Assembly: GCF_033568475.1 (NCBI RefSeq)
Contig: NC_133121.1
Coordinates: 127,504,375 to 127,568,374 of the forward strand
DNA length: 64,000 nt
Source of the DNA: Henckelia pumila
Lineage: Eukaryota > Streptophyta > Magnoliopsida > Lamiales > Gesneriaceae
Direction: 5' to 3'
Below are positions 23,813 through 34,972 of this stretch, piece by piece. Positions within the stretch are counted from its first letter, which is position 1. Each line of letters opens with the position of its first letter. Both the position numbers and the translations under genes were made by a program. The notes below the pieces were generated by a model. The model saw nothing but the letters and a program-made list of their open reading frames with translations. It did not search any database and had not been told where the DNA came from.

Positions 23813-26800
23813 CGCTATGAAGCCCAGCCGCAAAAAAGCCTACGATTCAAAGTATCTAGCACTGTCAAAATCTCATCGAGTCCAGGGGATGTCGTTGTCT
23901 GAATTGCGCAGCGTATGAAATTTGTTCCTTTTGCAGTCCATTTTATTGTATCATTTTGGATTATATAGATTTATCCCATTAGGAAAATGGGAGAAACAAG
24001 ACTTGCTTATTCTTTGGAAACTCATTTAACAGCTTAATTCTTGAATTTGCCTTGAATATTGGGTGGTTAACATCTTTATTATTGAAGACCGTGTTAAAAT
24101 TGAATGTCAGAGACTAAAGTTTGGTTAAACTTGTTGACAGATGTGTGATGAATGTATTGCCGAAGTCAAACATGAAATTGTGGACGAAGGAAGTGATACT
24201 GAGTTTCAGCCGGAAATGCCGGTTGGTGGAGGGAGCACACACATAAATGCAGACAAAAATGCCACTCTGAGAAATCTGGAGGAAATAGCATTGGAATTTT
24301 ACAATGACACCAAAGTTAGAAAAGTTATTTGATATATCTACATATCATTATCACTGCTATTATTATTTTTTTAACATTCTGTTCTGCATTTTTCAGTCCA
24401 AGAAGTTCAAGCTTGTGAAGGTTTGTAAGGTCAACACTATTGCATTTAGATATAGCGGGGTGACTTTCAGGGCACGAGAAGATGGAAGTGAGGAGTCTCC
24501 TCTTTTTCGAGCTGTTGTCTTTTTGTGTAAGCCCTTGTTTTGTGAAATAAAGGTACCATATTCTTCTCATTCTCGACCTCAATTTATTTATTTTAATTGC
24601 AACTATTTTCTAGTTGAAAGAAGTTTAGCAGTTGGTGTTTGTTGTTTTTTAGGAGGATAATGAAGTCACACTTCTGCCCAATGACGATGATTATGCTGGT
24701 CCAAAACGAGCATGTGAAATTGAAGATTTCCCCCTTTCCATATGGTAAGATATCTCGAAAAATTATATTAAATGGCTTTCCGCTTATAAATTTTCACTTC
24801 TTGTGAATTTTTAAGGTGGTCGTAGTCGTGAAGGAAGGGATCTAATTATGTTATTCATTACTATATTATGTGATTAGTTGGACGCGATAATTTTGAAACA
24901 TTATCCTATTCAGTCTTGAGGATATTGCTTGTGATGGCACTGATTCCGACAGCGCTACCAGTTATATTTATGTGATTCCTTACCTCAATGAGACAATGCT
25001 AGATGTTCCGTGAGCATTTTATTCCTCTGTATGTCCTGTACTTGGTTATTCTTTTCTAAATCATTAGATATGATGTGTCTCGATTTATTGAACAGCCTTC
25101 TTTCAAATGAGATACGCTTTATGGTTTGGAGACGTTTTTCATGCTTATAAAGTAATTTTCTTATGAATATTTATTTGTTGAAATTTAATGGTTCAATACA
25201 AATCTTTAAACCATACAACTCAAACACCACGTTTTACTATTCGATTGCTTTACCTAGCACGCATAATCAACAATCTCCCTCTCAATAATTGCATTCGCTG
25301 CAATCAACGAGAATCATACTCGTCGCTCTATCAAAAACTATAGTCATTTGTAACATTGTAACTCTTATTTCTTTATATATTGAAATTGAGAAAAAGAAAA
25401 TGTGAATACAAATTGAATTTAAATTATTCAAATACAGATTTGTGGTTGTAATCTCTAAATGGTCTCTTGCTTCTTCTCTACTAAGGAAATTTCTTGATGA
25501 TATCACTTACATACTCTTTAATTATATAAAGTAAAATTAGTTTCCAAGGATATCATTATTGAAAGGACTTGAAATCTATTTTATTTAACATTAAATATTG
25601 TATATTGTATACATATGAAAGAGGTGGATTTAAAACATATGATCATATTTATCTAAGCAACAAAAACAAGTTTAAATACTTTTGAAATTTATTTCTATGA
25701 AATCCTTCCATCAGAGCACATCCTTGCATCTTTAGTTGATCTTTGAGAATTTTCTTTTTCTTTTTCTTTTTGGAAATCTAAGAATGAAAAGGTTGATATA
25801 TTGTATTATTGTTGATAAACATTGTTTCAGTTTTGATGTATTAATCGGCGCTTAAGTACCTTGTATATGTGTGTGTGTGTGAGAGAGAGAGATTTTTGGG
25901 CGATTGTTTGAGTTTGTATACTGAGGATCAGTGGTTCTTTATTGGCTTCTGATTTGGTGTTAGTCTAAAACGTGCAGCGCTGTAGAGCCCGGTGAAAAAA
26001 AATCCGATGATGATTCAAAGTATCCTGAAGGAATGAGGCATTATCTTCTTTCTTTCTCCGATCTTTTAGATTTTTTCCCTTATTTTATTATTTTATTTTG
26101 AAATCAAAGAATAAAAAGGTTGATATACATTTGATACATAAATATTGTTTTGGTTTTGATGTCGTATTAATCGGCGTTTAAATTACCCCATATATATGTG
26201 TGTGTGTGTGTAATTGGTTGAGTAATCCTTTAAGGATCGGTGATTGTTCATTGTCTTATGATCTCGTGTTAATCTTAAACATGCAGCGCTATGGCGTACA
26301 TGATACAATCCTACTATGATTCAAAGTATCCTAAAAATACGAGGTACTCACCTGTTTCTCTCTCTCTCTCTCTGATTTTTTAGATTTCTTCTTATTTTGT
26401 TGGGAAATCAGAGAATGGAAAGGTTGATATACATTTGAAATGTGTTGTTTTTGTTTTGATGTCTCATTGGTCGGTGTTTGCATCACCTTATATATATGTG
26501 TGTGTGTGGGCGATTGGTTGAGTTTGTAAACTGAGGATCGATGATTGTTTATTGTTCTATGATTTTGTGTTAATAAAAAATGTACAGCGCTGTAGAGCCC
26601 AGCGACATAAAATCCCTCAATGATTCAAAGTGTCCTGCAAAAACGAGGTATTATCTTGTTTTCTTTGCTGATTTTTTAGATTTGTTTTTATTTTGCTGGG
26701 AAATCAAAGAATGAAAAGGTTGATATGCGTTTGATGCATGTAGTTTGGTTTTGGCGTTGGATTAATCGGCATTTGAACTACTGTTTTTATGTGTGTCTGA

Positions 26801-28389
26801 CTTTGGGTGATTGGTTGAGATTGTAAACTGAGGATAAGGGATTCTGCATTGTCTTCTGATTTGATGTTAATCTAAAACTGTGCAGCGCTATAGAGGCCAG
26901 GGACATAAAACCCTACGATGATTCAAAGTATCCTGCACTGTCAAAATCTCATCGAGTCCAGGGGATATCATTGTCTAGGTTGCGGGAAGTACGGGATTTG
27001 TTCCTTTATATTTCATGTTACTTTATCTTTTCGATCGTATAGATACTTCCCATTTGGAAAATTGTTCTTCGGAACCCTTCAAACTCTTGAATTAGACATG
27101 GACACATTGGGCGGCTTAACTTCTAAATTATCAAAGACCATATTAAACATAAATGCCATGAACTAAAGTTTGGTTAAACTTGCTGACAGATGTGCGATTT
27201 ATGTATGGAGATCCCACGTTATTGTCTGACCCGTAGAGCAGGTAGGTTAGATCCGAGAGATCTGCAGGGTTTACCCGCCGGTGGGACTTTGACACTTGTA
27301 AATGCAGGCAAACGAGCCGGTCTGATAAATCTGGCGGACATAGCATTGACATTTTACAACGACACCAAAGTTAGACAAATTATTTGTTGTATCTACATAT
27401 CACCGCTATTATTATCGTTATTGTTGTTATTATTTTAACATTCTGTTCTGCATTTTTCCTACTGGTTACAGTCAATGAATTTCAAGCTTGTGAAGGTTTG
27501 TAAGGTCAACACCATTGCAGTTAATTATAGCGCCCTGACTTTCAGGGCACAGGAAGATGGGAGTGAAGAGTCTCTCCTTTTTCGAGGTGTTGTCTTCGGG
27601 ATGCGTAAGCCCTTGTTTTGTGAAATCAAGGTTCCATATTCTTTGCTTTCTTGACCTCAGTTTATTTTAATATCTTTTCTAGACTTAAACGAGGAATTAA
27701 GTTAAGAATTTTGTTGTTTAGCTCAATTGCATCTTTGAGAGGTAGTAGTTCTCAGTGAAGTTCAGCAGTTGGTTTTGTTGTTGTTTTAGGAGGATGATGA
27801 AGTTACACTCCTGCCATGGGATGATGATTATATCAGTTCAGAACTAGGGCGTGAAATTGAAGATGTTCCACCTTCCATACGGTAAAATATCTCCAGAAAT
27901 TATATTTAATAGCTTTCGTTTATAAATTTTGTCATGCACTGTGCATACCCATATTGTCGCATTGTAAAGGAATCTAATTTATGATATTCAACTTTTTGCT
28001 ATTTTTCCAAATTAAGTCTTGAGGTGTGCTTGTGGTGGTTCTGAACCTGAGAATGCTTCTAGTTTTGTGATTCCTTTCCTCAACGAGATAACGTTAGATG
28101 TTTCGTGAGCATTTCACGCCTCTGTAGTTCCACCATTTGTCATTTTTTTTTTAAAATCATATAATGTATCTAGATTCGTTGAATGACCACCTTTCAGATG
28201 AGATATTGTGGTATGTGGTTTGTTGTGGTTTGGAGACTCTTCATGCTCAGAAAGTAATATTCTCATGGATATTTATTTGTTGAAATGAAATGCAGTAAAA
28301 ATTATTCTGGAGATGGCTCCGCAACCGGTTCTGGAGATGTTGCAGGAAAAAGTAAGAGACAGAAAACTGATCTTTCACCAAGCATTTGA
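23813..28389 (+). CDS. Multi-exon gene with two cystatin-like domains (captured, copy A)
   Basis: Exons can be read from GT/AG borders and frame: 23813-23912, 24141-24314, 24397-24552, 24653-24744, 24914-25009 (domain 1); 25978-26037, 26287-26343, 26588-26647, 26886-26988 (short repeat exons); 27190-27369, 27472-27630, 27790-27881, 28024-28104, 28296-28389 (domain 2, ending in TGA). The frame stays open through all, about 500 residues. Each domain has the pattern IALxFYNDTK ... FKLVKVCKVNTIA ... TFRAxEDGSEES ... LFCEIK, which resembles plant cystatin-related (cystatin/monellin fold) proteins; no inhibitory QxVxG loop is seen. The tail KSKRQKTD is basic. One exon uses a GC donor (26038). The 5' end is missing or diverged at the Helitron edge. 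Function unknown; it could be a pseudogene fragment. Confidence 0.6.
25020..25760. other. Long intron with possible old insertion
   Basis: After domain 1 the sequence follows the equivalent intron of domain 2 up to TATTTATTTGTTGAAAT and then departs, so domain 1 has no counterpart of the last exon. The reverse strand contains ATTGAGAGGGAGATTGTTG near 25265-25290, which resembles a polypurine tract running into a copia LTR, so a retroelement remnant may have entered here. No coding sequence was recognised. Confidence 0.4.
25978..26988 (+). repeat. Tandem array of small symmetric exons
   Basis: Four units of roughly 300 bp each contain an exon starting C|GCT after an AG acceptor and encoding a DSKYP-type peptide (DDDSKYPEGMR, YYDSKYPKNTR, LNDSKCPAKTR, YDDSKYPALSK). 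Each exon is followed by an intron with GAATGAAAAGGTTGATAT, a TGTGTG run and CTGAGGATCGGTGATT. The first three exons (60, 57 and 60 nt) start and end in phase 2, so any number of copies keeps the frame. A related unit with the same intron motifs precedes domain 1 (about 23590-23912). Confidence 0.8.
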
Positions 28390-28631
28390 GAGGTTCAGAG
28401 TTAACATGGAAATCTGACAAGGGTTGCGGAGATCTCAGTAGGAAACAATAGTCGGATAAAGTTAAACATGAACGTGGTAGATTCCCTGGGTTAAAGTGTA
28501 CAAATTTATGGAATCCGTTCTACGAGAATATGGTGCACATACCAAACACGTTAATTTAGTATGCTTATATTTTATCAAATATGTTGTCTATATTACAAAT
28601 TTAGAGAGGATATTTGTGTAAAAGCTTTTAG
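28390..28631 (+). other. 3' untranslated region of captured gene (probable)
   Basis: About 240 bp of AT-rich sequence follows the stop before the Athila LTR. Several polyadenylation-like AT stretches (for example TTATATTTTATC) are present, but no firm signal was chosen. Confidence 0.4.
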
Positions 28632-29981
28632 TAACGCTAAGTCGTGTAAGATCCAAATTACTCAACTCGAATCAAATAAATAAAATATGCAGTAGTGCGA
28701 GTAGGGATCGTTTTCACGAGTAAAGTGAAATTTAGTGTGTTCTAAAATAAAATAAAAGGGTTTTGAGGTTTCAAATTAACTACTAAAAAGTAACAGCACT
28801 TAAATTCAAATTTTTATTACTAACATGCAAGATTAAAAATTATATTGAATAAATCAATAAGAAACAAGTTTTGGTATCGTTCGACTACACCCTTGATATC
28901 ATTCATTGGATCATTGATTCTTTGAAAATAATCAATTATATCGAATATTTATCATTGAAAATTAAATTCTTGTTCTTACTCTTAGTTAACTAGACACAAA
29001 CGTTCTAAATTAACTCTTACCAATGAATTAACTCAATACAAGCGATTAGATTTAAATCCACGATAGCATGCAAACTAGTGAAACTTATGAATCTAAACAA
29101 CACATACACAAGCGGATGTATTTAATCTAGTCAATTGTTGTCTCTACAATTTAATAGATTTACAAGCGAAAAATATCAATCGTAGTTTCTTCGCAAATTA
29201 GGTGATTCAAACAATTACGGATTTGAGTTCTAATCTAGCAGTAGATTGTATTGCGAAATCCTAGAGTGATCAATCCGAAAATTTCACATACAAGCATGAA
29301 ATAAATCAGAACAAATTTTGATACTCAATAATAATTAAACACTGAAAATTCGAATCTCACAAACAAATAAAATCAAGGGCTTGTCTTCCTCAACCAAGTT
29401 CTAAAGTCTAGCCACAACGATTCATGAAAAACGAAAGAAAAATCAAAAGAAAAGAAGAAATCTTAAGAAAAGATAAATAAAACCTAGCCTCCCAGAGAGT
29501 TTTTCAAGCTTTCTGCGTCTAAGGGATAATAATAATAATAATAATGAGAAAAATGGAATAAAACACTAGAGTCCAAAATAAAAGAGTTTCCAAAAATAAA
29601 AATTTCTTCCCGAACAGCCCGTATCGCTCGATCCGTAAATTTTGACGGATCGAGCGAGAATTTCTTTGTCTCGATCTGTCAATTTTCTTCATACGGCCGC
29701 TCGATCGGTAAAGTTTAACCGATCGAGCGTCCAACTCTCTGTCTTCAAATTAGCTCTTCTATATGGTGCCCGCTCGATCGGTAGAAGTTGGCAGATGTAG
29801 CGGCCGAATTCTGTTCTTCAGATTTTCCATCCAAAATGTTATATCTTGCACAATAAAGCCGAAAATATGCAATGAAGATACGATAAATGAAAAACGAACA
29901 AAATACTAAATTAAAATACAGAAATGCATGCAAAACAACAACAAAATGATGTTAAAATATGCAACACAAACACAACTATCA
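28632..29981 (-). repeat. 3' LTR of Athila fragment (copy A)
   Basis: Read on the minus strand it begins TGATAGTTGTG at 29981 and ends ACACGACTTAGCGTTA at 28632. The start and end echo the gag-pro element LTR (TGATAG ... ACGACTAAGCGCTA). It contains a hairpin array with plus-strand left arms at 29625, 29698 and 29771. Confidence 0.85.
29625..29805. repeat. Triplet hairpin array in Athila LTR (copy A)
   Basis: CGCTCGATC left arms at 29625, 29698 and 29771 are 73 nt apart. The first two have clean right arms (GACGGATCGAGCG, ACCGATCGAGCG). The third right arm is decayed (gcagatgtagcgg). Copy B has the same at about 47914-48094. Confidence 0.85.
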
Positions 29982-30025
29982 AATTCCCCCACACTTAAAC
30001 CTTGCTCGCCCTCGAGCAAGTCAAG
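29982..30025 (-). promoter_or_regulatory. Polypurine tract of Athila fragment
   Basis: On the minus strand CTTGCTCGAGGGCGAGCAAG, itself a short palindrome, is followed by GTTTAAGTGTGGGGG and then the LTR start. AAGTGTGGGGG is the usual Athila plus-strand primer region. Confidence 0.75.
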
Positions 30026-31350
30026 CAAAAAAAAATGCAAACAAAAGATCAAGAAATACTATGGAGCAATGACCTCGGCAATAATTTTAAAAAATTTCAC
30101 ATCCATCCATATCCAACCTACTAACACTCTTTTGAAAATTTTAAATCACAGACTGGCTTCACCGCACAAACTTATAAACTTCGCAACTCACGTTTCAAAA
30201 CACTCACTCCAAATTCAATTCACACATTCATAGATCATGAGGACTTTTCAAGGTATCACAGGATCAAAATGAATGGACAATCAATTCAACACACTCACAA
30301 TCGGTTAAATGCAAAGAATACTATGTGTGCGTGTTTTGATTAAAAATTCATACTCATCAAAAGTGTCAATCGACAGTCCATAGACAAAATTCTTGCAACC
30401 CCTCTCCACTAGTATATTGGGCGACTGTGACTCGGTCAATAGATCTTGATCAGCTTATAATGTTAGGCTTGGCTTATGGCTACAACCGAAGAAATAAAAA
30501 TTCAAAAGAGGGAGTAAATTATGATCTATCTCTAATTTTCATTCATTTTCATTCAAATTTCACACCTTTTCTTCATCTCATTTAGATTTTTTTTTCTTTT
30601 CTTTCTTTTTCAAAACTTTACTTTCCACCAACATTTTTTTCTTTTTCACCATCTTTTCATTTTCTACCCCTTTCACTACTACCTCTTTCTTTGCAATTCT
30701 TTCACCACACCATTCCATATTCACAATACAAATTAGGAGTATAAAATTCTATCATTCAAATTACTCCCTTAAAGGTAGGAATTATTGTTTAGGCTATTCA
30801 CAGGTAGTAATTGTAGGACCTTGAAACAATGCCGAATGGGGGTTTATCACACATTTGCACGCATGTCATTCGTTTTTTAATCTGGCTCAAACAAGGTACT
30901 AGGGATAATTAATTCAGTGGGTGACTCGAAAGGCTCAAAAAATATTCAGAAAGATTGCCTACATCACTCCTAAGTCACAGTTTTGCCCGTATTTTGCCTC
31001 GAGGGGTGTTTAAACTAGTTCTAGACATGTCTCAATTCACAGTCAAATCATACAAATTTCAATCAGTGCAAAAATGAAGAATCATCAGTAGTAAACGACG
31101 ACTTTGCACAAAATTTAAAGTATGCACCTCATGTGCTCATGTATAACGTGAAAGCTCAACGGGGCAACTAAAGATAATTCATTCAAGAAAAATTTAGGCC
31201 CAAAGAATCCAAACAATGCCTCAATCCTATTCATGCTTGTATGTTTCAAAATTCAGATTTAAGGATAAATTACAGAGTATATGAGAGTTCAATCGTCTAA
31301 TTGCTTCCATCGGTTCAAAATTTGGTCAGATAAACATGGAAATCAGTTAG
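30026..31350 (-). other. Athila 3' non-coding region
   Basis: About 1.3 kb between the env-like frame and the polypurine tract shows pyrimidine-rich and A-rich stretches and no recognised protein. It corresponds in position to the spacer 17965-19225 of the gag-pro element, with which it shares only short motifs by eye. Confidence 0.5.
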
Positions 31351-32304
31351 TTAATAACACAAACATGAACTATAACCTAGATGCAGAGATATACCCCGAA
31401 TGAGAGAGTCTAGAGCTTGAGAGTTTTGAGCAGCTACAGTATTGAACTCGTTTTGGTGATGAGAAAAATCAGTGAGCTCACGAATGGAATCAGCTTGGGA
31501 GAAACGAGAAGGCGGAGGGGGCCTTGGAGGGTCCTGACGAAGAAAAAATCGGTCGTCCTGCACAAAGTGTTTGATCCAGTAAGCTCTCTTGGCATCAATG
31601 GCAGCTTCGTCCACGGGCCGCATGGGTTGCAACCATTATTCATCGGGACGAGTGGGAATGCCGACGCGGATACACAGTGATGTAATAATAATTGGGAAGT
31701 AGAGACCTAAGGCGGTGGAAGTAATCGACCGACGGATCTCGCTGTGAATCATGCGTCCCACATTTACCGTCCAACCCACATCGAGAGCGTAAAGAAGTAA
31801 GGCATGCTCAATATTAACTTCACTCATGTGCAATATTGGCATCAGACGCTGAGTCAGGAATATATACCAGGTGGCCGAAACCAAGTGCAAATTACGTTCC
31901 TTAAAATTCATGGAAGAAACAGGGTCAATCCACGAAGCTCCTGGGTAGCCCAGTTGGCCTATTACCTCATCCAAATCCGGGTCGATTTGGAGGCTTTGAT
32001 ACAGAGAGTCATCGACATCCGGCGTTTCAAGCAAATAATTCAATTCATTTGGTGCAAAAGAGATTATTTTCCCTCGGACAAACGCTTTCCCATGAGTCCT
32101 CTCCGCAACATTTGCATAAAATTCACGCACAATAAGGACGATCGCGGCTGGAGGTTCTTTACAAAATACTTCCCAACCACGTTGAACAATCATAGGCATA
32201 ATATCGAGATTAAAGTCATCATGTTCAAAGCCGCGTTCGGGAATAGGAGAGCAGTTTACCTTGGCGTAATCGTATCGATCACGGGCGGTTTGGCTAACAA
32301 ATTT
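31351..32304 (-). pseudogene. Athila env-like / plant-transposon-protein ORF (copy A)
   Basis: The open frame from 32199 (MPMIVQRGWEVFC) to a stop at 31636 encodes 187 residues with VREFYANVAERTHG, WYIFLTQRLMPILHMSEVN and a conserved ALLLYALDVGWTVNVG. This is the domain annotated in databases as a putative plant transposon protein, found in the extra 3' gene of Athila elements. Homology-like reading continues upstream to about 32304 (KFVSQTARDRYDYAKVN, SPIPERGFEHDD) and downstream past the stop (WLQPMRPVDEAAIDAKRAYW) in the same frame to 31351. So the stop at 31636 is premature. Its role is unknown; the env label is by position only. Confidence 0.7.
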
Positions 32305-32724
32305 CCCCGTGATCTATTGTGAAGAACATTATGCGGCGGCTCCTTGAGAAGACGATTCCCCGGTGTAACAAACTCGCTTCGGTCCCATAGTGTATCAGAA
32401 GTAGAAACGTAGCAAATACCAGTGAGCTTGGAGTGATCGGAGAATATGAAAGCTGGCGGCGTAGCAGAGAGATCGGCCGGAGGCAGAGCAGGGAATCGGC
32501 TGGAGAAATAGGGCGAGAGAGAGATGGCGGCCGGAGATCCTTCGAGATGGAGGAGATGACCGGAGATAAAGCGGTGCGGCGGTCGGGTGTGGCCATGCGA
32601 TTCAGATGAAAATTGGGTGAGAATTTAGAGGTGAAGGTTTGGGGGTTTAGGGATTTAGAAAAGATAAAGAGAGAATGATAGAGGGGAGAGGGGAATCGCG
32701 ATTATATTCGCGATATAAGGGTAT

Positions 32725-32905
32725 CGCTCGATCGGTTAAAGATGACCGATCGAGCGGGACATAAAATAACATGTAAATAAATTTTCAGAGGATTTCTCGC
32801 TCGATCGGTTAAAGTCTACCGATCGAGCGAGACAAAAACGCAAACCATTCTGCCTTTCCAGAGGGATTCTCGCTTGATCGATAGAGTTTAACCGATCGAT
32901 CGAGC
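32725..32905. repeat. Triplet hairpin array in Athila internal region (copy A)
   Basis: Left arms CGCTCGATCGG, CGCTCGATCGG and CGCTTGATCGA at 32725, 32798 and 32871 are 73 nt apart, each with loop TTAAAG... or similar and right arm ACCGATCGAGCG or ACCGATCGATCG. This array lies between the integrase and the env-like frame, outside the LTR. Copy B is at about 51016-51196. Confidence 0.9.
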
Positions 32906-33079
32906 TTAAAAACCAAAAAAATATTTTTGTACTTTTCTAATTTCCGAAAAAAAAAACAATAAAAACAAGAAATGAACAAGAACTAAAAAAATAAACTAAG
33001 GGAAAGGAAACGAAAAAAACTGCGTTGCCTCCTAGACATCGCTAAATTTTCAGTCTATAGCTTGACTGTATGCTGCGAT

Positions 33080-33757
33080 TTACTCAATTTTTGGCGGAGC
33101 CTCGAGTGTTAAATCATGTGCATCCTCTCCATCATTCGCTTGGACCCCTGCATAATAATGTTTCAATCTCTGTCCATTGACATTGAATATTTTCGAGGTC
33201 TCCAAGATCTGAATCTCCAATGTACCATGAGGAAAGACATTAGTAATAACAAACGGGCCAATCCATCTAGAACGCAACTTACCTGGGAATAATCGAAGTC
33301 GTGAGTGATATAGCAGAACTTTTTGACCGACTTCGAACTACCTTCTAGAAATCATCTTGTCATGGAAGGCCTTTGTCTTTTCCTTGTAGATTTTTGAGCT
33401 GGAATATGCATCATTGCGTATCTTTTCCAATTCTGCAACTGAAACTTTCGATGCTCGCCACTCTCATCCATCTGCATGTTAAAGTTATTGATAGTCCAGT
33501 AGGCTCTATGCTCCAATTCCACAGGCAGATGGCATGGTTTCCCAAAAATCAGACGATATGAGGACATTTCAATTGGTGTCTTGAGCGCGCTTCTGTAGGC
33601 CCACAAAGCATCATCCAATCGCAAGCTCCAGTCCTTCCTTGTAGGATTCACTGTTTTCTATAGAATAAATTGGATCTCTCGATTCGAAACTTCAGCTTGG
33701 CCATTCGATTGTGGATGATATGCAGTGGAGATCTTGTGCATCACATGATATTTTTTC
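33080..33757 (-). pseudogene. Athila integrase C-terminal fragment (copy A)
   Basis: From the right, the core end [20 protein letters not shown] (about 33670-33735) carries the glutamate of the DDE triad, then a stop near 33660, [20 protein letters not shown] and [17 protein letters not shown] (33352-33651). After a frameshift come [17 protein letters not shown] and [12 protein letters not shown] (33080-33277). The first two catalytic aspartates are absent because the element is truncated at 33759. The segment is inactive. Confidence 0.85.
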
Positions 33758-33759
33758 AG

Positions 33760-34940
33760 TTGTGGAAAAAATAGACGTTAGATCATTTGAAAACAAACAA
33801 CAAGAACACGTTTGCTAGTTAGAACAGAAACCGATGCATATTCAAACAGGGAAAAAGGCTACGAGAACAAACCCGTATGAAAAGTTAGTAGTCCAAACCA
33901 GATACCACAAAACAAAACAATATCGGATGATACAGGACGTTGAACACTTGGTTAATGCTAAAAACCTGTTAAAAAAACACACATCTTAAATCAGTAAAAA
34001 GATCTATGCATAACATTGTCTTTGTAGGCATAAGATCTTTTATAGGTAAACAAAAACGCATCTTTAAAAACCAAAAAACAACACATCTATGTGAAAATAT
34101 TTACGTAAAACATCCTCTAAGTGTTTGATATTTTTCGAACAGACAAAATATCAGATCTCAAAAATAAAAACGCGTATGAAAATAGACAAAGAAATAAGAA
34201 TACGACGCAATAAAAACTCAGATCTAGAAAAAAAAATACATATCTATACGTAAAAGCAAGACTGAACGATTTACGACATTTGGGTTAAAAAAATCGATGA
34301 GAACAAACCTACAAGAAGATTTGCAATCCCAAGAAGAAGGTAGAAGCTGATACGCGAGCAGAGAAAGATGGAAGAATGATAGACACTTGATTTACGAAAG
34401 AAAAGGCAATGAAATGCGGCAACCGGGAGAAACGGTAATCACCGTTTCCCTCTACCACTCATCCTTCAACATGTTTGTTCCGTCGGCGGTGGCTATAGAA
34501 AATCATAGACGCGTGTTTTTTTTAACCTGTCAAGGTATGAAAATATACAAATAAATAAAAAGACGACGCAATAAAAACTCTAGAAAAAAAAATACAGATC
34601 TATATGTAAAAGCAAGACTGAACGATTTACGACATTTGGGTTAAAAAAAATTCGATGAGAACAAACCTACAAGAAGATTTGCAATCCCAAGCAGAAGGTA
34701 AAAGCTGATACGTGAACAGAGAAAGATGGAAAAATGATAGACGCTTGATTTATGAAAGAAAAGGCAATGAAATGCGGCAACCGGGAGAAATGGTAATCAC
34801 TGTTTCCCTCTACCACTCATCCTTCAACATGTTTGTTCCATCGGCGATGGCTATAGAAAATCATAGACGCGTGTTTTTTTTTAACCTGTCAAGGGCAAGT
34901 AACTGGCCCATTTTGAGTTATTTGCGCTTTATGAATAGTA
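33760..34940 (-). repeat. Copy A of Helitron leader block
   Basis: Matches 8476-8779 plus 10983-11858 of the RepHel Helitron (without the solo LTR) and 52050-53227 of copy B, including the internal 360-bp tandem duplication. It ends at the 5' terminus TACTATTCATAAAGCGC (minus strand). Confidence 0.85.
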
Positions 34941-34972
34941 CTAGGTTATGTACACCTCAAATCTTGAGGTGT
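34941..34972 (-). other. Helitron 3' hairpin + CTAG, copy A
   Basis: Same 9-bp stem (34952-34960 with 34964-34972), 7-nt spacer and CTAG (34941-34944) as at 11859-11890. It abuts the 5' end of the chimeric Helitron. Confidence 0.7.

Larger units (their letters stand above)
28632..33759 (-). mobile_element. 5'-truncated Athila-like retrotransposon (copy A)
   Basis: Minus-strand order from the right: end of the integrase core, integrase C-terminus, a spacer with a hairpin array, an env-like open frame, a long non-coding region, a polypurine tract, and a single 3' LTR. Everything upstream (5' LTR, gag, protease, RT, RNase H, most of integrase) is missing. The break at 33759 joins directly to the Helitron leader. 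The same truncated form is at 46923-52049, so truncation came before the duplication. Confidence 0.85.
23373..34940 (-). mobile_element. Chimeric non-autonomous Helitron (copy A) with captured gene and Athila fragment
   Basis: The minus-strand 3' end at 23373 has a hairpin, spacer and CTAG followed by T. The 5' end near 34940 is the same TACTATTC ... AAAGCGC terminus and leader found in the RepHel Helitron. Between them lie a plus-strand multi-exon gene (23813-28389) and a 5'-truncated Athila element (28632-33759). No Rep/helicase is present, so movement would depend on an autonomous copy. Capture of host gene pieces and use of shared termini are well known for plant Helitrons. The pairing of these particular two ends is inferred. 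Confidence 0.6.

Noticed and set aside
31804..32322. 172-residue plus-strand frame, also at 50095-50613
   Set aside because: It is the antisense shadow of the env-like Athila frame, which has recognisable conserved motifs on the minus strand.
32294..32596. 100-residue minus-strand frame rich in Ser/Pro/Arg (also 50585-50887)
   Set aside because: It overlaps the degraded upstream part of the env-like gene in a different frame and shows no family features.
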